Source: Pseudomonas faucium (lineage in GTDB: Bacteria > Pseudomonadota > Gammaproteobacteria > Pseudomonadales > Pseudomonadaceae). From it: a DNA stretch of 64,000 bases. The notes beneath the pieces are model-generated. The model did not search any database. It was not told the origin of the DNA and saw only the letters and a list, made by a program, of their open reading frames with translations. Shown one piece after another: positions 17,788 to 26,187 of this stretch. Each line of letters starts with the position of its first letter. Positions within the stretch are counted from its first letter, which is position 1. The position numbers and the translations under genes are program-made. The DNA is taken from the NCBI RefSeq assembly GCF_021602585.1, contig NZ_BQIP01000006.1, positions 124,001 to 188,000 on the forward strand, written 5' to 3'.

Positions 17788-18126
17788 TCAGGATTCAGGA
17801 TGGAACTGGTAATCCCCAAGGTTGCGACAGCGCTCGCCATTGATGCGCCGTAGCTGGGCCTGCAGGTGCAAGGTCCAGATCTGCGGCCCCTCGGTCACCT
17901 GGTACCCATGCAGGGTCAGGCTGTCGACGATGGCATTGAGCACCGACTCGGCCACCAGCGGCCCATGGAAAGGCCCCTGCGCCTTGATTGCCGAGGGTTG
18001 CTCGCCAGACATGCCGGCGGCGAACAGCAAGGTCCACATGCCGTTGTCCCCGGCCAGCGGGCGGATGCTGCATTCGATGCGAGTCACCAGGCCCAGGCAC
18101 TGGCGAGTAAGGCTGAGGTTGCGCAT
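17788..18126 (-). CDS. conserved protein of unknown function (112 aa)
   Basis: ATG 18126 with a strong GGAGGGG site. Soluble; includes [29 protein letters not shown] and a C-terminal [18 protein letters not shown] recognise no domain. Lies between the YqhA and Lon-like genes on the same strand. Confidence 0.75.
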   Translation of the reverse strand: MRNLSLTRQCLGLVTRIECSIRPLAGDNGMWTLLFAAGMSGEQPSAIKAQGPFHGPLVAESVLNAIVDSLTLHGYQVTEGPQIWTLHLQAQLRRINGERCRNLGDYQFHPES

Positions 18127-18289
18127 GGCCGCGTCCCCTCCAATGAGCCCTGTTCAGCCTGAAACTCCCAGGCTGTTTCCATCCTGAACGCTGATGCCGT
18201 CCTTAAGTTCCAGCATAGAAGAACGGCACAGAAAGATGGAAAACCGGCGCTGAACGGTAGCACATGGCCGCCAGCGCCGATTTATTGAC

Positions 18290-20728
18290 TCAGGCAGGTT
18301 TCGCCTGGGCAATCACCTCTTCCAGGCGTTCCTTTTCCGCCTTCTCGATCTCTTCCTCGCTGATCATCTCGGCGATCTCGCGCAAGCGCTCGACCACCCG
18401 GGCGTTGACGCTGCCTTCGGTGAACTGGCCCTTGTCGTCCAGCTCGCCGGCGTCCTCGCCCACCAGCAGGCTCAGTGCCTCGTCGGCCTGGCTGACCGCG
18501 TAGACATGGAACTGGCCATTCTCCACCGCCTGCAACACGCGCTCATCGAGCATCAAGGTGGCGACGTTGGCGCGCGGGATGATCACCCCCTGCTCGCCCG
18601 TCAGGCCACGGGCCTCGCAGAGGCGGAAGAAGCCCTCGATCTTCTCGTTGACCCCACCCACCGCCTGCACTTCACCGAACTGGTTGATCGAGCCGGTGAT
18701 GGCGAAGCACTGCTTGAGCGGCGTGCGCGACAGCGCCGAGATCAGCGTGCAGGCCTCACCCAGGGATGCGCTGTCACCGTCCACGTAGCCGTAGGACTGC
18801 TCCAGGGCGATGCTGGCGGAAATCGCCAGGGGGAATTCCTGGGCATAGCGGCTGCCCAGGTAACCGGTGAGGATCATCACCCCCTTGGAGTGGATCGGCT
18901 GGCCCAGGTTGACCTCGCGCTCGATGTCGACGATGCCGCTGCCGCCCGGGTAGACGGTGGCGGAAATCCGCGCCGGCATGCCGAACGCCGAGTCGCCTAC
19001 TTCCAGCACGGTAAGGCCATTGCACTTGCCGATCGCCGCGCCTTCGCTGTCGATCAGGATGATGCCGGCGAGCATGTCGTCGAGCACCCGCTGCGAAACG
19101 CGGCCGGTGCGCGTGGCCTTGGCCTTGAGCGCGCGCTCGATGTGGCCGGCGTCGGTCATCTCGTCGCTGGCCAGGTGGCGAATGAAATCGGCCTCGCTGA
19201 CCAGCTGGAACAGGTCGCCGATGCGCGCCGACAGGCGCGACTGGTTTTCCGCCAGGCGCGCACTGTAGGTGGCCAGGCGCGCCACCGCATCGCTGGTCAG
19301 CGGCGCCATGCCCTCCTCGTTGGTGCGGGTACGCAGCAACTGGGCGAACTGCTCCAGGTTCTCGTCGACCATGGGCATGTCTTCGTCGAAGTCCACCAGC
19401 ACCCGGAACATCTCCTGGAAGTCCGAGTCGTGGTCCTGCAGCGCGTAGTACAGCTGGCGCGAGCCGATGATCACCAGCTTGACGTTGAGCGGGATCATCT
19501 GCGGCGTCAGGCTGACCGTGGCGACCCGGCCCAGCTCGCCCAATGGCGACTCCATCTTCAGCTTGCGCGACTGCAGGGCGCGCTTGAGCGCATCCCAGAC
19601 GAACGGCTCGCCGAGCATCTTCTCCGCTTCAAGGATCAGGAAGCCGCCATTGGCGCGGTGCAGCGCACCCGGGCGCAGCTGGCGGTAGGAGGTGTACAGC
19701 GCGCCCTGGTCGGTGCTGTATTCGATGCGGCCGAACAGGTTGTCGTAGGTGGGATGCGGCTCGAACACCACCGGCGCGCCGCCGTCGGCATAGTGGCCCA
19801 CCACCAGGCTCGGGGCGTACTGCTCTTCGAGCAGCTTGCGCGCCACGGCGTCGGTCTTGCTGTCGTCGACCAGTTGCTCGACCACGGTGCGCAGCAAATT
19901 CAACTGCACCGACTGCAGGTAGGCACACACGGCCGCGTTCTCGGCGTACTTTTCCGACAACGGCGCCAGCAGTGGCTGCAGGGCCAGGGTGATGGTTTCT
20001 TCGTTGAGCTGGCGCAGCTGGTTGTTCGACTCGCGCTTCCACTGCGGCAGGCTGGCCAGTTCTTCGTTCAGGCGCTCCTCGAGCAGGGCGATGTCTTCAT
20101 GGAACTGTTCGCGCACCGCTTCCGGCAGCTGGGCGAATTCGGCTTCGTCCAGCGCCTTGCCGTCGGCCATCGGGGTGAAGGCGACGTTGCTGGCGTCGCG
20201 GTACAGGGCCACGTCCTTTTCCAGCGACGCGCGCTCGATCACATCCAGGGCGCGGTCGTAACGCTGGTTGAAGGCGCGGTCGATGGCGCCCTTCTTCTGC
20301 TGGTACGACGGGTGCTCGAACACCGCCGGGAAGGTGGCCAGCAGGTTGTCGATCAGCCCGCCCATGTCGCTGATGAACTCCGCGGCGCTGCCCGAAGGCA
20401 ACTCCAGGGCCCGCGGCTCGCGGGTGTCGTCGAAGTGGTTGACGTAGACCCAGTCGGCCGGGGTCTGCTGGCGCTTGCCCTCGGCCTTGAGGTAGCGCTT
20501 GACGAACGAGAAGCGGCCGGTGCCGGGCTCGCCCATCACGTACACGTTGTAGCCAGGGCGTGGCATGGCCACGCCGAACTGCAGGGCCTCGACAGCACGC
20601 TCCTGGCCCAGGACACCACGAAACGGCTCCAGATCGTCGGTATGGGTAAAGGCAAACTGCTCGGGGGAGAAACGCCGGGTCAGGGCTTCAGGCGCAAGAC
20701 GCAGGCGCGCAGCGACAGGATCGGGCAT
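18290..20728 (-). CDS. Lon-like ATP-dependent protease (AAA_32 / LonB-type)
   Basis: 812 aa. The C-terminal Lon protease domain has a Ser-Lys dyad: S653 in DGDSAS and K696 in GVNEKIEGFF, 43 residues apart as in Lon. The middle AAA part has a Walker B-like NGGFLILEAEKML. The N-terminal P-loop is GEPGTGRFS (66-74), with Arg at 72 where Walker A usually has Lys. This is known in this non-classical Lon-like family, so nucleotide use may be unusual. Soluble; start ATG with AAGGA 7 nt upstream. Substrate unknown. Confidence 0.9.
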   Translation of the reverse strand: MPDPVAARLRLAPEALTRRFSPEQFAFTHTDDLEPFRGVLGQERAVEALQFGVAMPRPGYNVYVMGEPGTGRFSFVKRYLKAEGKRQQTPADWVYVNHFDDTREPRALELPSGSAAEFISDMGGLIDNLLATFPAVFEHPSYQQKKGAIDRAFNQRYDRALDVIERASLEKDVALYRDASNVAFTPMADGKALDEAEFAQLPEAVREQFHEDIALLEERLNEELASLPQWKRESNNQLRQLNEETITLALQPLLAPLSEKYAENAAVCAYLQSVQLNLLRTVVEQLVDDSKTDAVARKLLEEQYAPSLVVGHYADGGAPVVFEPHPTYDNLFGRIEYSTDQGALYTSYRQLRPGALHRANGGFLILEAEKMLGEPFVWDALKRALQSRKLKMESPLGELGRVATVSLTPQMIPLNVKLVIIGSRQLYYALQDHDSDFQEMFRVLVDFDEDMPMVDENLEQFAQLLRTRTNEEGMAPLTSDAVARLATYSARLAENQSRLSARIGDLFQLVSEADFIRHLASDEMTDAGHIERALKAKATRTGRVSQRVLDDMLAGIILIDSEGAAIGKCNGLTVLEVGDSAFGMPARISATVYPGGSGIVDIEREVNLGQPIHSKGVMILTGYLGSRYAQEFPLAISASIALEQSYGYVDGDSASLGEACTLISALSRTPLKQCFAITGSINQFGEVQAVGGVNEKIEGFFRLCEARGLTGEQGVIIPRANVATLMLDERVLQAVENGQFHVYAVSQADEALSLLVGEDAGELDDKGQFTEGSVNARVVERLREIAEMISEEEIEKAEKERLEEVIAQAKPA

Positions 20729-20982
20729 TGGGTTTCCTTACTTCGGCGGGGCAGATACGCAGCATTCTGGCGCCGCCCGCGCGCGCCTTGCAAGGCTCGG
20801 CCGGACTTTATGTCGCAGGCGCGCTGGCGTAGTTCAGAAGCAAATTTTTCGCAATGAATGACGCAACCTTTAGATCGTGCCTAAACTCCAAGCTGCGCGG
20901 GTGGGTGAAACGCTTTCCCGACTTGGCAACCGAGTTGCCAGAAACCCTGACCCTTGGTTAAGACAAATAGAGAACAAATGCT

Positions 20983-21471
20983 ATGAAACGGATTCTTCTG
21001 GGTACTCTGTTCACCGTGGTCTCCCTCAACGCCATGGCCGAAGCGCCAGGTGGCCCGAATTGCGGCTGGGGCAACATGCTGTTCGAAGGCCAGCGCGGCA
21101 CTCCGGCTCACTTCCTCGCTTCCACCACCAACGGCACCTCCGGCAACGCCACCTTCGGCATGACCTCCGGCACCAACGGCTGCTCCACCAAGGCCTCGCT
21201 GACCTATGGCGGCAAGTCCTGGTTCGCCATGAACGGCATGATGAACGAGCTGTCCGAAGACATGGCCATGGGCCAGGGCGAAGCCCTGACCACCTATGCC
21301 GTGGTCCTCGGCGTGGCACCGGAAGACCGCGGCTACTTCGCTTCGGTCGCCCATCAGCACTTCAACCAGATCTTCAGCAGCGCCGACGTGACTGCCGAGA
21401 CTGTGCACAGCAACACCCTGGCCGTTCTGAAGAGCGACCCACGCCTGGCCAAGTACGCTACCGAGGCCTAA
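20983..21471 (+). CDS. DUF3015 periplasmic protein
   Basis: 162 aa. Signal peptide MKRILLGTLFTVVSLNAMA. The mature part (PNCGWGNMLFEGQRG... SGTNGCSTKASL) carries the pattern of DUF3015 proteins with two conserved cysteines. Small residues dominate, suggesting a beta-rich secreted fold. No function is known. A terminator follows at 21484. Confidence 0.88.
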   Translation: MKRILLGTLFTVVSLNAMAEAPGGPNCGWGNMLFEGQRGTPAHFLASTTNGTSGNATFGMTSGTNGCSTKASLTYGGKSWFAMNGMMNELSEDMAMGQGEALTTYAVVLGVAPEDRGYFASVAHQHFNQIFSSADVTAETVHSNTLAVLKSDPRLAKYATEA

Positions 21472-21483
21472 GCGCAGCTACTC

Positions 21484-21515
21484 CCGCCCCACCCCGGGGC
21501 GGGTTTCGCCTTTTC
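21484..21515 (+). terminator. intrinsic terminator after the DUF3015 gene
   Basis: cccgccccaccccggggcggg followed by tttcgcctttt, 12 nt after the stop. Confidence 0.8.
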
Positions 21516-21542
21516 GGCATCGTTTAGAAGTAGTTGCCCGAT

Positions 21543-23396
21543 ATGCTCAAACGCTTCGCTTACCTGGCGCTGTGTGTCTGCGCCCACGTCCAGGCTGCAC
21601 CGGTGCTGGACGACGCCCGCGTGCAACAACTGGCCAACACCCCCTACTGGATCGCCCTGGGCCACTACGAAACCGCCAAGCTCGGCGGCTGGCGCAGCTA
21701 TGTGGACGATCACGCCTACTTCCTCGCCGAAGATGGCGCGCACCACCCGGACCAGGAACTGCGCGCCACGGTACAGGCGCTGTACGCCCCGGCCGAGCTG
21801 GGCGACAAGCACGCCCAGTGCGTGTTCCCCGCGCGCACCCGCTGGCTGCGCGAGCAGCTTGGCCTGCAAGGCCTGCCGCAACCGGACTGCCAGGAATTCA
21901 AGACCTGGTACAAGTCGATCGACCCGCACAGCGCCGCGTTGATCTTCCCGGCCGCCTACCTGAACAGCCCCTCCTCGATGTTTGGCCACACCCTGCTGCG
22001 CATCGACCAGTCCAACACCCGCAGCGACGACACCACGCTGCTGAGCTATGCCATCAACTTCGGCGCCTACATCGAAGGCAGCGACAACAGCATCCTGTAT
22101 GCCTGGAAGGGCCTGATGGGCGGCTATCCCGGCCTGTTCGCACTGATGCCTTACCAGGAAAAACTCTCCGAATACCGCAGCCTGGAAAACCGCGACCTGT
22201 GGGAATACCAGCTGGACCTGACGCCGGAAGAAACCGGGCGCATGGTCGAACACGTGTGGGAACTCAAGCAGATCCAGTTCGACTATTTCTTCTTCGACGA
22301 AAACTGCTCCTACCGCCTGCTGGAGTTGCTGCAGGTGGCCCGGCCGAGCCTGGACCTGACCTCGCAGTTCCCGCTCACCGCCATCCCCACCGACACGGTC
22401 AAAGCCGTCAAGCAGTCGGGGCTGGTGGCCAGCGAAACCTACCGCCCTTCGCGCGAGCGCGAGCTGCTGGCCCGCGCCGAGCCGCTGGACGCTGACGAAA
22501 AACGCCAGGTGCTTGCCGTGAGTGCCGACACCGCGCAACTGCAAAGCCCTGCCTTCACCGCCCTGCCCCGCGAGCGCCAGGCGCTGGTGCAGGATGCCGC
22601 GTACCGCCTGGAGCGTTACCGGGCCAACGGCCAGGAGCGCGACCCTGGCCAGGCCACCCGCAGCTTCGAGCTGCTGCGGGCGATCAACCGCAACCCGCCG
22701 CCGCCGCTGCAGATCGAACGCCCTGGCCTGCCGGAAGACGGCCACGACTCGCGCACCTGGCAACTGGGCGTCGGCACCCGCGAAGACCGCGCCTACGCCG
22801 AGTACGGCCTGCGCATGGCCTACCACGACCTCAACGACAACGCCTACGGCTTCCCGCTGGGCGCGCAGATCGAGATCCTCCAGCTCAAGCTGCGCCAGTA
22901 CGAAGGCAACGACTGGCAGGTGCAGCGCCTGGACCTGGCCACCATCCGCTCGCTGACACCCCGCAACGAGCTGCTCAAGCCCTGGTCGTGGCAAGTGGCC
23001 GGCGGCCTGGAGCGGGTGCCGGGCAAGCATGACGACGAGGTGCTGGTGAGCCATGTGAACGGTGGCGCCGGCGGCACCTGGCAGTTGGCCGATGGCTTGC
23101 TGGGCTTTGCCCTGGGCACCGTGCGGGTCGAGCACCACAACGACTTCGCCCAGTTCATCGCCCCGGCGGCGGGGTTCAATGGCGGCCTGCTGTGGCGCAA
23201 CGGGCTGGGCAACCTGACGCTGGAGGCCAAGGGCGACTACTTCACCAATGGCGAGGTGCGGCGCAGCGTGAGCTTGAACCAGCAGTGGGAGATCAGCCAG
23301 AACCTGGGGTTGAGGCTCAGTGCTGCGCGGGAATTCAGCCACCTGGCCACGGCGCAGAACGAGGTGATGCTGGAGCTCAAGTGGTATCACTATTGA
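21543..23396 (+). CDS. DUF4105 domain outer-membrane-associated protein
   Basis: 617 aa from ATG 21543, with a signal peptide (MLKRFAYLALCVCAHVQA); an in-frame TTG at 21534 is less likely. The N-terminal half has the DUF4105 pattern: FPAAYLNSPSSMFGHTLLRID, FGAYIEGSDN, YFFFDENCSYRLLELL. The His/Cys in SMFGHTLLRI and ENCSYR suggest a cysteine-peptidase-like NlpC/P60 relative, which is inference. The C-terminal third has repeated amphipathic beta strands ending in an aromatic (KWYHY), as in outer-membrane barrels. Confidence 0.85.
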   Translation: MLKRFAYLALCVCAHVQAAPVLDDARVQQLANTPYWIALGHYETAKLGGWRSYVDDHAYFLAEDGAHHPDQELRATVQALYAPAELGDKHAQCVFPARTRWLREQLGLQGLPQPDCQEFKTWYKSIDPHSAALIFPAAYLNSPSSMFGHTLLRIDQSNTRSDDTTLLSYAINFGAYIEGSDNSILYAWKGLMGGYPGLFALMPYQEKLSEYRSLENRDLWEYQLDLTPEETGRMVEHVWELKQIQFDYFFFDENCSYRLLELLQVARPSLDLTSQFPLTAIPTDTVKAVKQSGLVASETYRPSRERELLARAEPLDADEKRQVLAVSADTAQLQSPAFTALPRERQALVQDAAYRLERYRANGQERDPGQATRSFELLRAINRNPPPPLQIERPGLPEDGHDSRTWQLGVGTREDRAYAEYGLRMAYHDLNDNAYGFPLGAQIEILQLKLRQYEGNDWQVQRLDLATIRSLTPRNELLKPWSWQVAGGLERVPGKHDDEVLVSHVNGGAGGTWQLADGLLGFALGTVRVEHHNDFAQFIAPAAGFNGGLLWRNGLGNLTLEAKGDYFTNGEVRRSVSLNQQWEISQNLGLRLSAAREFSHLATAQNEVMLELKWYHY

Positions 23397-23406
23397 GGGT
23401 GACTGT

Positions 23407-23498
23407 ACTGGCCCTATCGCCGGCAAGCCGGCTCCCACAATGGATCTCACAGCCCTGAGACCTGTGTGGGAGCCGGCTTGCCGGCGATAGGGCCAGCA
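23407..23498. repeat. paired REP palindrome (type 1)
   Basis: actggccctatcgccggcaa... and ...ttgccggcgatagggccag, immediately after the DUF4105 gene. Confidence 0.9.
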
Positions 23499-23602
23499 CA
23501 AGCAACAATGTGAACCAACCGACGCTTTTGACACCGTTTTGACAGCTCCACGACAAATGCCCACCTAGACTTTCGCGTATCACTCAGAGGGTCTGGAAGG
23601 TC

Positions 23603-23959
23603 ATGTCGCGGTACTGGTTCGGCGTATGCATCGCCTTGTTGCTGTCAGGTTGCGAAACCACCCACGAGCAGATGCTCAGCCAAGGTTACCCCCCCTCCTA
23701 CGCCGACGGCTTCCAGGACGGCTGCAGCAGTGGCCGCCAGGCCGCCGGGGTCATGGCCGGCGACTTTCGCAAGGATGTCCCGCGCTACCTGCACAACCGC
23801 CAGTACGAAACCGGCTGGGACGATGGCTTTCGCCAGTGCAACGCCATGAAGAACAGCGAGGACGAACGCCAGTACCGAGACCGCTACTGGGACGAACGCG
23901 ACCGCGAATGGCAGCAGGAAAAGGACCGCGACGCCGCACGTGCCTACCGCCACGAGTAG
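23603..23959 (+). CDS. small lipoprotein (118 aa)
   Basis: ATG after ggaagg. The lipobox LLSG-C (C16) predicts an N-terminally acylated lipoprotein. The body is Tyr/Asp/Arg-rich (GYPPSYADGFQDGCSSGRQAAG, YETGWDDGFRQC) and ends with a highly charged helix (EDERQYRDRYWDERDREWQQEK). Glu at position +4 does not give an inner-membrane retention signal, so outer membrane is likely. No assigned function. Confidence 0.85.
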   Translation: MSRYWFGVCIALLLSGCETTHEQMLSQGYPPSYADGFQDGCSSGRQAAGVMAGDFRKDVPRYLHNRQYETGWDDGFRQCNAMKNSEDERQYRDRYWDERDREWQQEKDRDAARAYRHE

Positions 23960-24027
23960 GTCGCAAACGGGCATTCGTTGAAACCCGCAGCCTGTCACCA
24001 TGGTCTCCAGCACAAGGAGGCCCACCC

Positions 24028-24525
24028 ATGAGCCGAGCATTCGTCAACGAAGACCAGGCCGCCGCCCAGGCCGACCAACCGGTGGAGCGGCGCGTCAGCG
24101 ACCAGCCCAATTACCTCACCGCCAGTGGCCTGCGCCAGCTGCAACAGCGCGTGGCCGAGCTCAATGCCCTGCGCAACCAATTGCAGGGCCAGGGTGAAGG
24201 CGCAGACAAGCAGCGCCTGGCCGACACCGAGCGCGACCTGCGCTATTTCAGCGCCCGGGTGCAAAGCGCGCAGGTGGTGCCCGCCGCTACCTCGCTGAGC
24301 AAGGTGCAGATCGGTAGCCGTGTGAGCTTTGTCGATGAACAGGGCCAGGCGCATGAGGTGCGGCTGGTGGGGGAGGATGAGGCCGATGCCGGCCGCGGGC
24401 TGATCAACTGGGGCTCACCGCTGGGGCGGGCGCTGCTGGGCGCCAGCCCCGGCGATGAAGTGGTGTGGCGACGACCTGCGGGTGATCAATCGATCGAGGT
24501 CGTCGCCATCGCGCCTGATGCTTAA
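24028..24525 (+). CDS. GreA/GreB family transcription factor-like protein
   Basis: 165 aa with an ideal AAGGAGG site. The N-terminal coiled coil (about 28-78: NYLTASGLRQLQQRVAELNALRNQL...) and the C-terminal GreA/GreB FKBP-like domain (about 90-162: VQIGSRVSFVDEQGQ, GLINWGSPLGRALLGASPGDEVVW) are clear. The hairpin tip (QGQGEGADKQ) is shorter than in GreA and has a single acidic pair. It may bind the RNA polymerase secondary channel without strong cleavage stimulation; this is inference. Its 3' end overlaps the convergent gdhA by 4 bp. Confidence 0.85.
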   Translation: MSRAFVNEDQAAAQADQPVERRVSDQPNYLTASGLRQLQQRVAELNALRNQLQGQGEGADKQRLADTERDLRYFSARVQSAQVVPAATSLSKVQIGSRVSFVDEQGQAHEVRLVGEDEADAGRGLINWGSPLGRALLGASPGDEVVWRRPAGDQSIEVVAIAPDA

Positions 24526-25871
24526 ACCACGCCCTGGGCCAGCATGGCGTCGGCGACCTTGACGAAGCCGGCGATGTTGGCGCCCTTCACGTAGTTGATC
24601 TTGCCATCGGCCTCTTCGCCGTAATGCACGCAGGCATGGTGAATCGACTGCATGATGTTGTGCAGCTTGCTGTCCACTTCACCTGCGGTCCACAACAGGC
24701 GCATGGCGTTCTGCGACATCTCCAGGCCCGACACGGCCACGCCCCCGGCGTTGGAGGCCTTGCCCGGGGCATACAGGATGCCGGCGTCGATGAAGATATC
24801 CACAGCCTCCAGGGTGGTCGGCATGTTGGCGCCTTCGGCCACGCAGATGCAGCCGTTGCGCAGCAGGGTGCGGGCGTCTTCGCTGTCCAGCTCGTTCTGC
24901 GTGGCGCATGGCAGGGCGATGTCGCACGGCAGGCTCCACGGGGTCTGGCCCTTGCGGAACTCAAGGCCGAAGCGCTCGGCCAGCTCGCTGATACGGCCGC
25001 GCTTGACGTTCTTGAGCTCCATCAGCGCATCCCACTGCTCGTCGGTCAGGCCCGCTTCGGCGTACAGGGTGCCTTCGGAGTCCGACAGCGAGATGACCTT
25101 GCCGCCCAGGTCCATGACCTTGCGCGCAGCGTACTGGGCCACGTTGCCCGAACCCGAGACCGCCACGCGGCGGCCATCGATGCGCAGGTTCTGGCGCTTG
25201 AGCATTTCTTCGGCGAAGTACACGCAGCCGTAGCCGGTGGCCTCAGGGCGGATCAGGCTGCCGCCGTAGGTCATGCCCTTGCCGGTGAGCACCGAGGTGA
25301 ACTGGTTGGCCAGGCGCTTGTACTGGCCGAACATGAAGCCGATTTCGCGCGCGCCCACGCCGATGTCACCGGCCGGCACGTCGAGGTCGGCGCCGATGTG
25401 GCGGTACAGCTCGCTCATGAAGGCCTGGCAGAAGCGCATGACTTCGGCGTCGCTCTTGCCCTTGGGGTCGAAGTCCGAGCCGCCCTTGCCGCCGCCCATG
25501 GGCAGCGAGGTGAGGGAGTTCTTGAAGACCTGCTCGAAGGCCAGGAACTTCAGCACGCCCAGGTTCACCGACGGGTGGAAGCGCAGGCCGCCCTTGTACG
25601 GGCCGATGGCGCTGCTCATCTGGATGCGGTAGCCGCGGTTGACCTGCACCTTGCCCTGGTCATCGACCCACGATACGCGGAACAGCACGGCGCGCTCAGG
25701 CTCGACCATGCGTTCGAGAATGCCGGCTTGCAGGTAGTGAGGGTTGGCTTCGAGGAAGGGCCAGAGGCTGCGCAGCACCTCTTCGACGGCCTGGTGGAAT
25801 TCGGGCTGGGCCGGGTCGCGTTGCTTCAGGCGCGCGAGGAAGTGGTCGACGGATTCGATCATGGTAGACAT
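24522..25871 (-). CDS. gdhA: NADP-specific glutamate dehydrogenase
   Basis: 449 aa, standard length for hexameric NADP-GDH. Reaction: 2-oxoglutarate + NH4+ + NADPH to glutamate. Visible motifs are GGLRFHPSVNLGVLKFLAFEQVFKNSLTSLPMGGGKGG (substrate-binding Lys), DVPAGDIGVGAREIGFMFG, the Rossmann GSGNVAQYAA, and the SNAGGVAVSGLEMSQN C-terminal motif. Cytoplasmic; nitrogen assimilation at high ammonium. Confidence 0.97.
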   Translation of the reverse strand: MSTMIESVDHFLARLKQRDPAQPEFHQAVEEVLRSLWPFLEANPHYLQAGILERMVEPERAVLFRVSWVDDQGKVQVNRGYRIQMSSAIGPYKGGLRFHPSVNLGVLKFLAFEQVFKNSLTSLPMGGGKGGSDFDPKGKSDAEVMRFCQAFMSELYRHIGADLDVPAGDIGVGAREIGFMFGQYKRLANQFTSVLTGKGMTYGGSLIRPEATGYGCVYFAEEMLKRQNLRIDGRRVAVSGSGNVAQYAARKVMDLGGKVISLSDSEGTLYAEAGLTDEQWDALMELKNVKRGRISELAERFGLEFRKGQTPWSLPCDIALPCATQNELDSEDARTLLRNGCICVAEGANMPTTLEAVDIFIDAGILYAPGKASNAGGVAVSGLEMSQNAMRLLWTAGEVDSKLHNIMQSIHHACVHYGEEADGKINYVKGANIAGFVKVADAMLAQGVV

Positions 25872-26018
25872 CTCACCAAGAGGATTGGACTTATTGGTTT
25901 TTTTCGCAATGTACCAAGAAGCAATCGCACTGGAATAGGGCGCGATGTCGTTTTTTTGAAAATATTTGGTGCGTTTTATATAAATGTATACAAAACACCA
26001 GGCCTTATGTTTGCAGGT

Positions 26019-26119
26019 CTGGCCTCTTCGCGGGGCAAGCCGCTACCACAGGGAGGCGGGCACAAGCCAAGAATCTTGCGGTTTTTCTGGGGGAGCGGGC
26101 TTGCCCCGCGAAGGGGCCA
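26019..26119. repeat. paired REP palindrome (type 3, imperfect left arm)
   Basis: cctcttcgcggggcaagccgctaccacaggg and the partner gggggagcgggcttgccccgcgaagg. The left arm lacks one base of the core. Confidence 0.82.
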
Positions 26120-26140
26120 CTGCCCTTTTATGCCAGGCAC

Positions 26141-26167
26141 AAAAATGGGGCCCCGAAGGGCCCCATC
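26141..26167 (-). terminator. probable intrinsic terminator after ettA
   Basis: atggggccc-cgaa-gggccccat. The minus-strand stem is followed by tttttg. It lies 21 nt past the ettA stop. Confidence 0.8.
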
Positions 26168-26187
26168 CTTGTGCAGCAGAAACCGGC

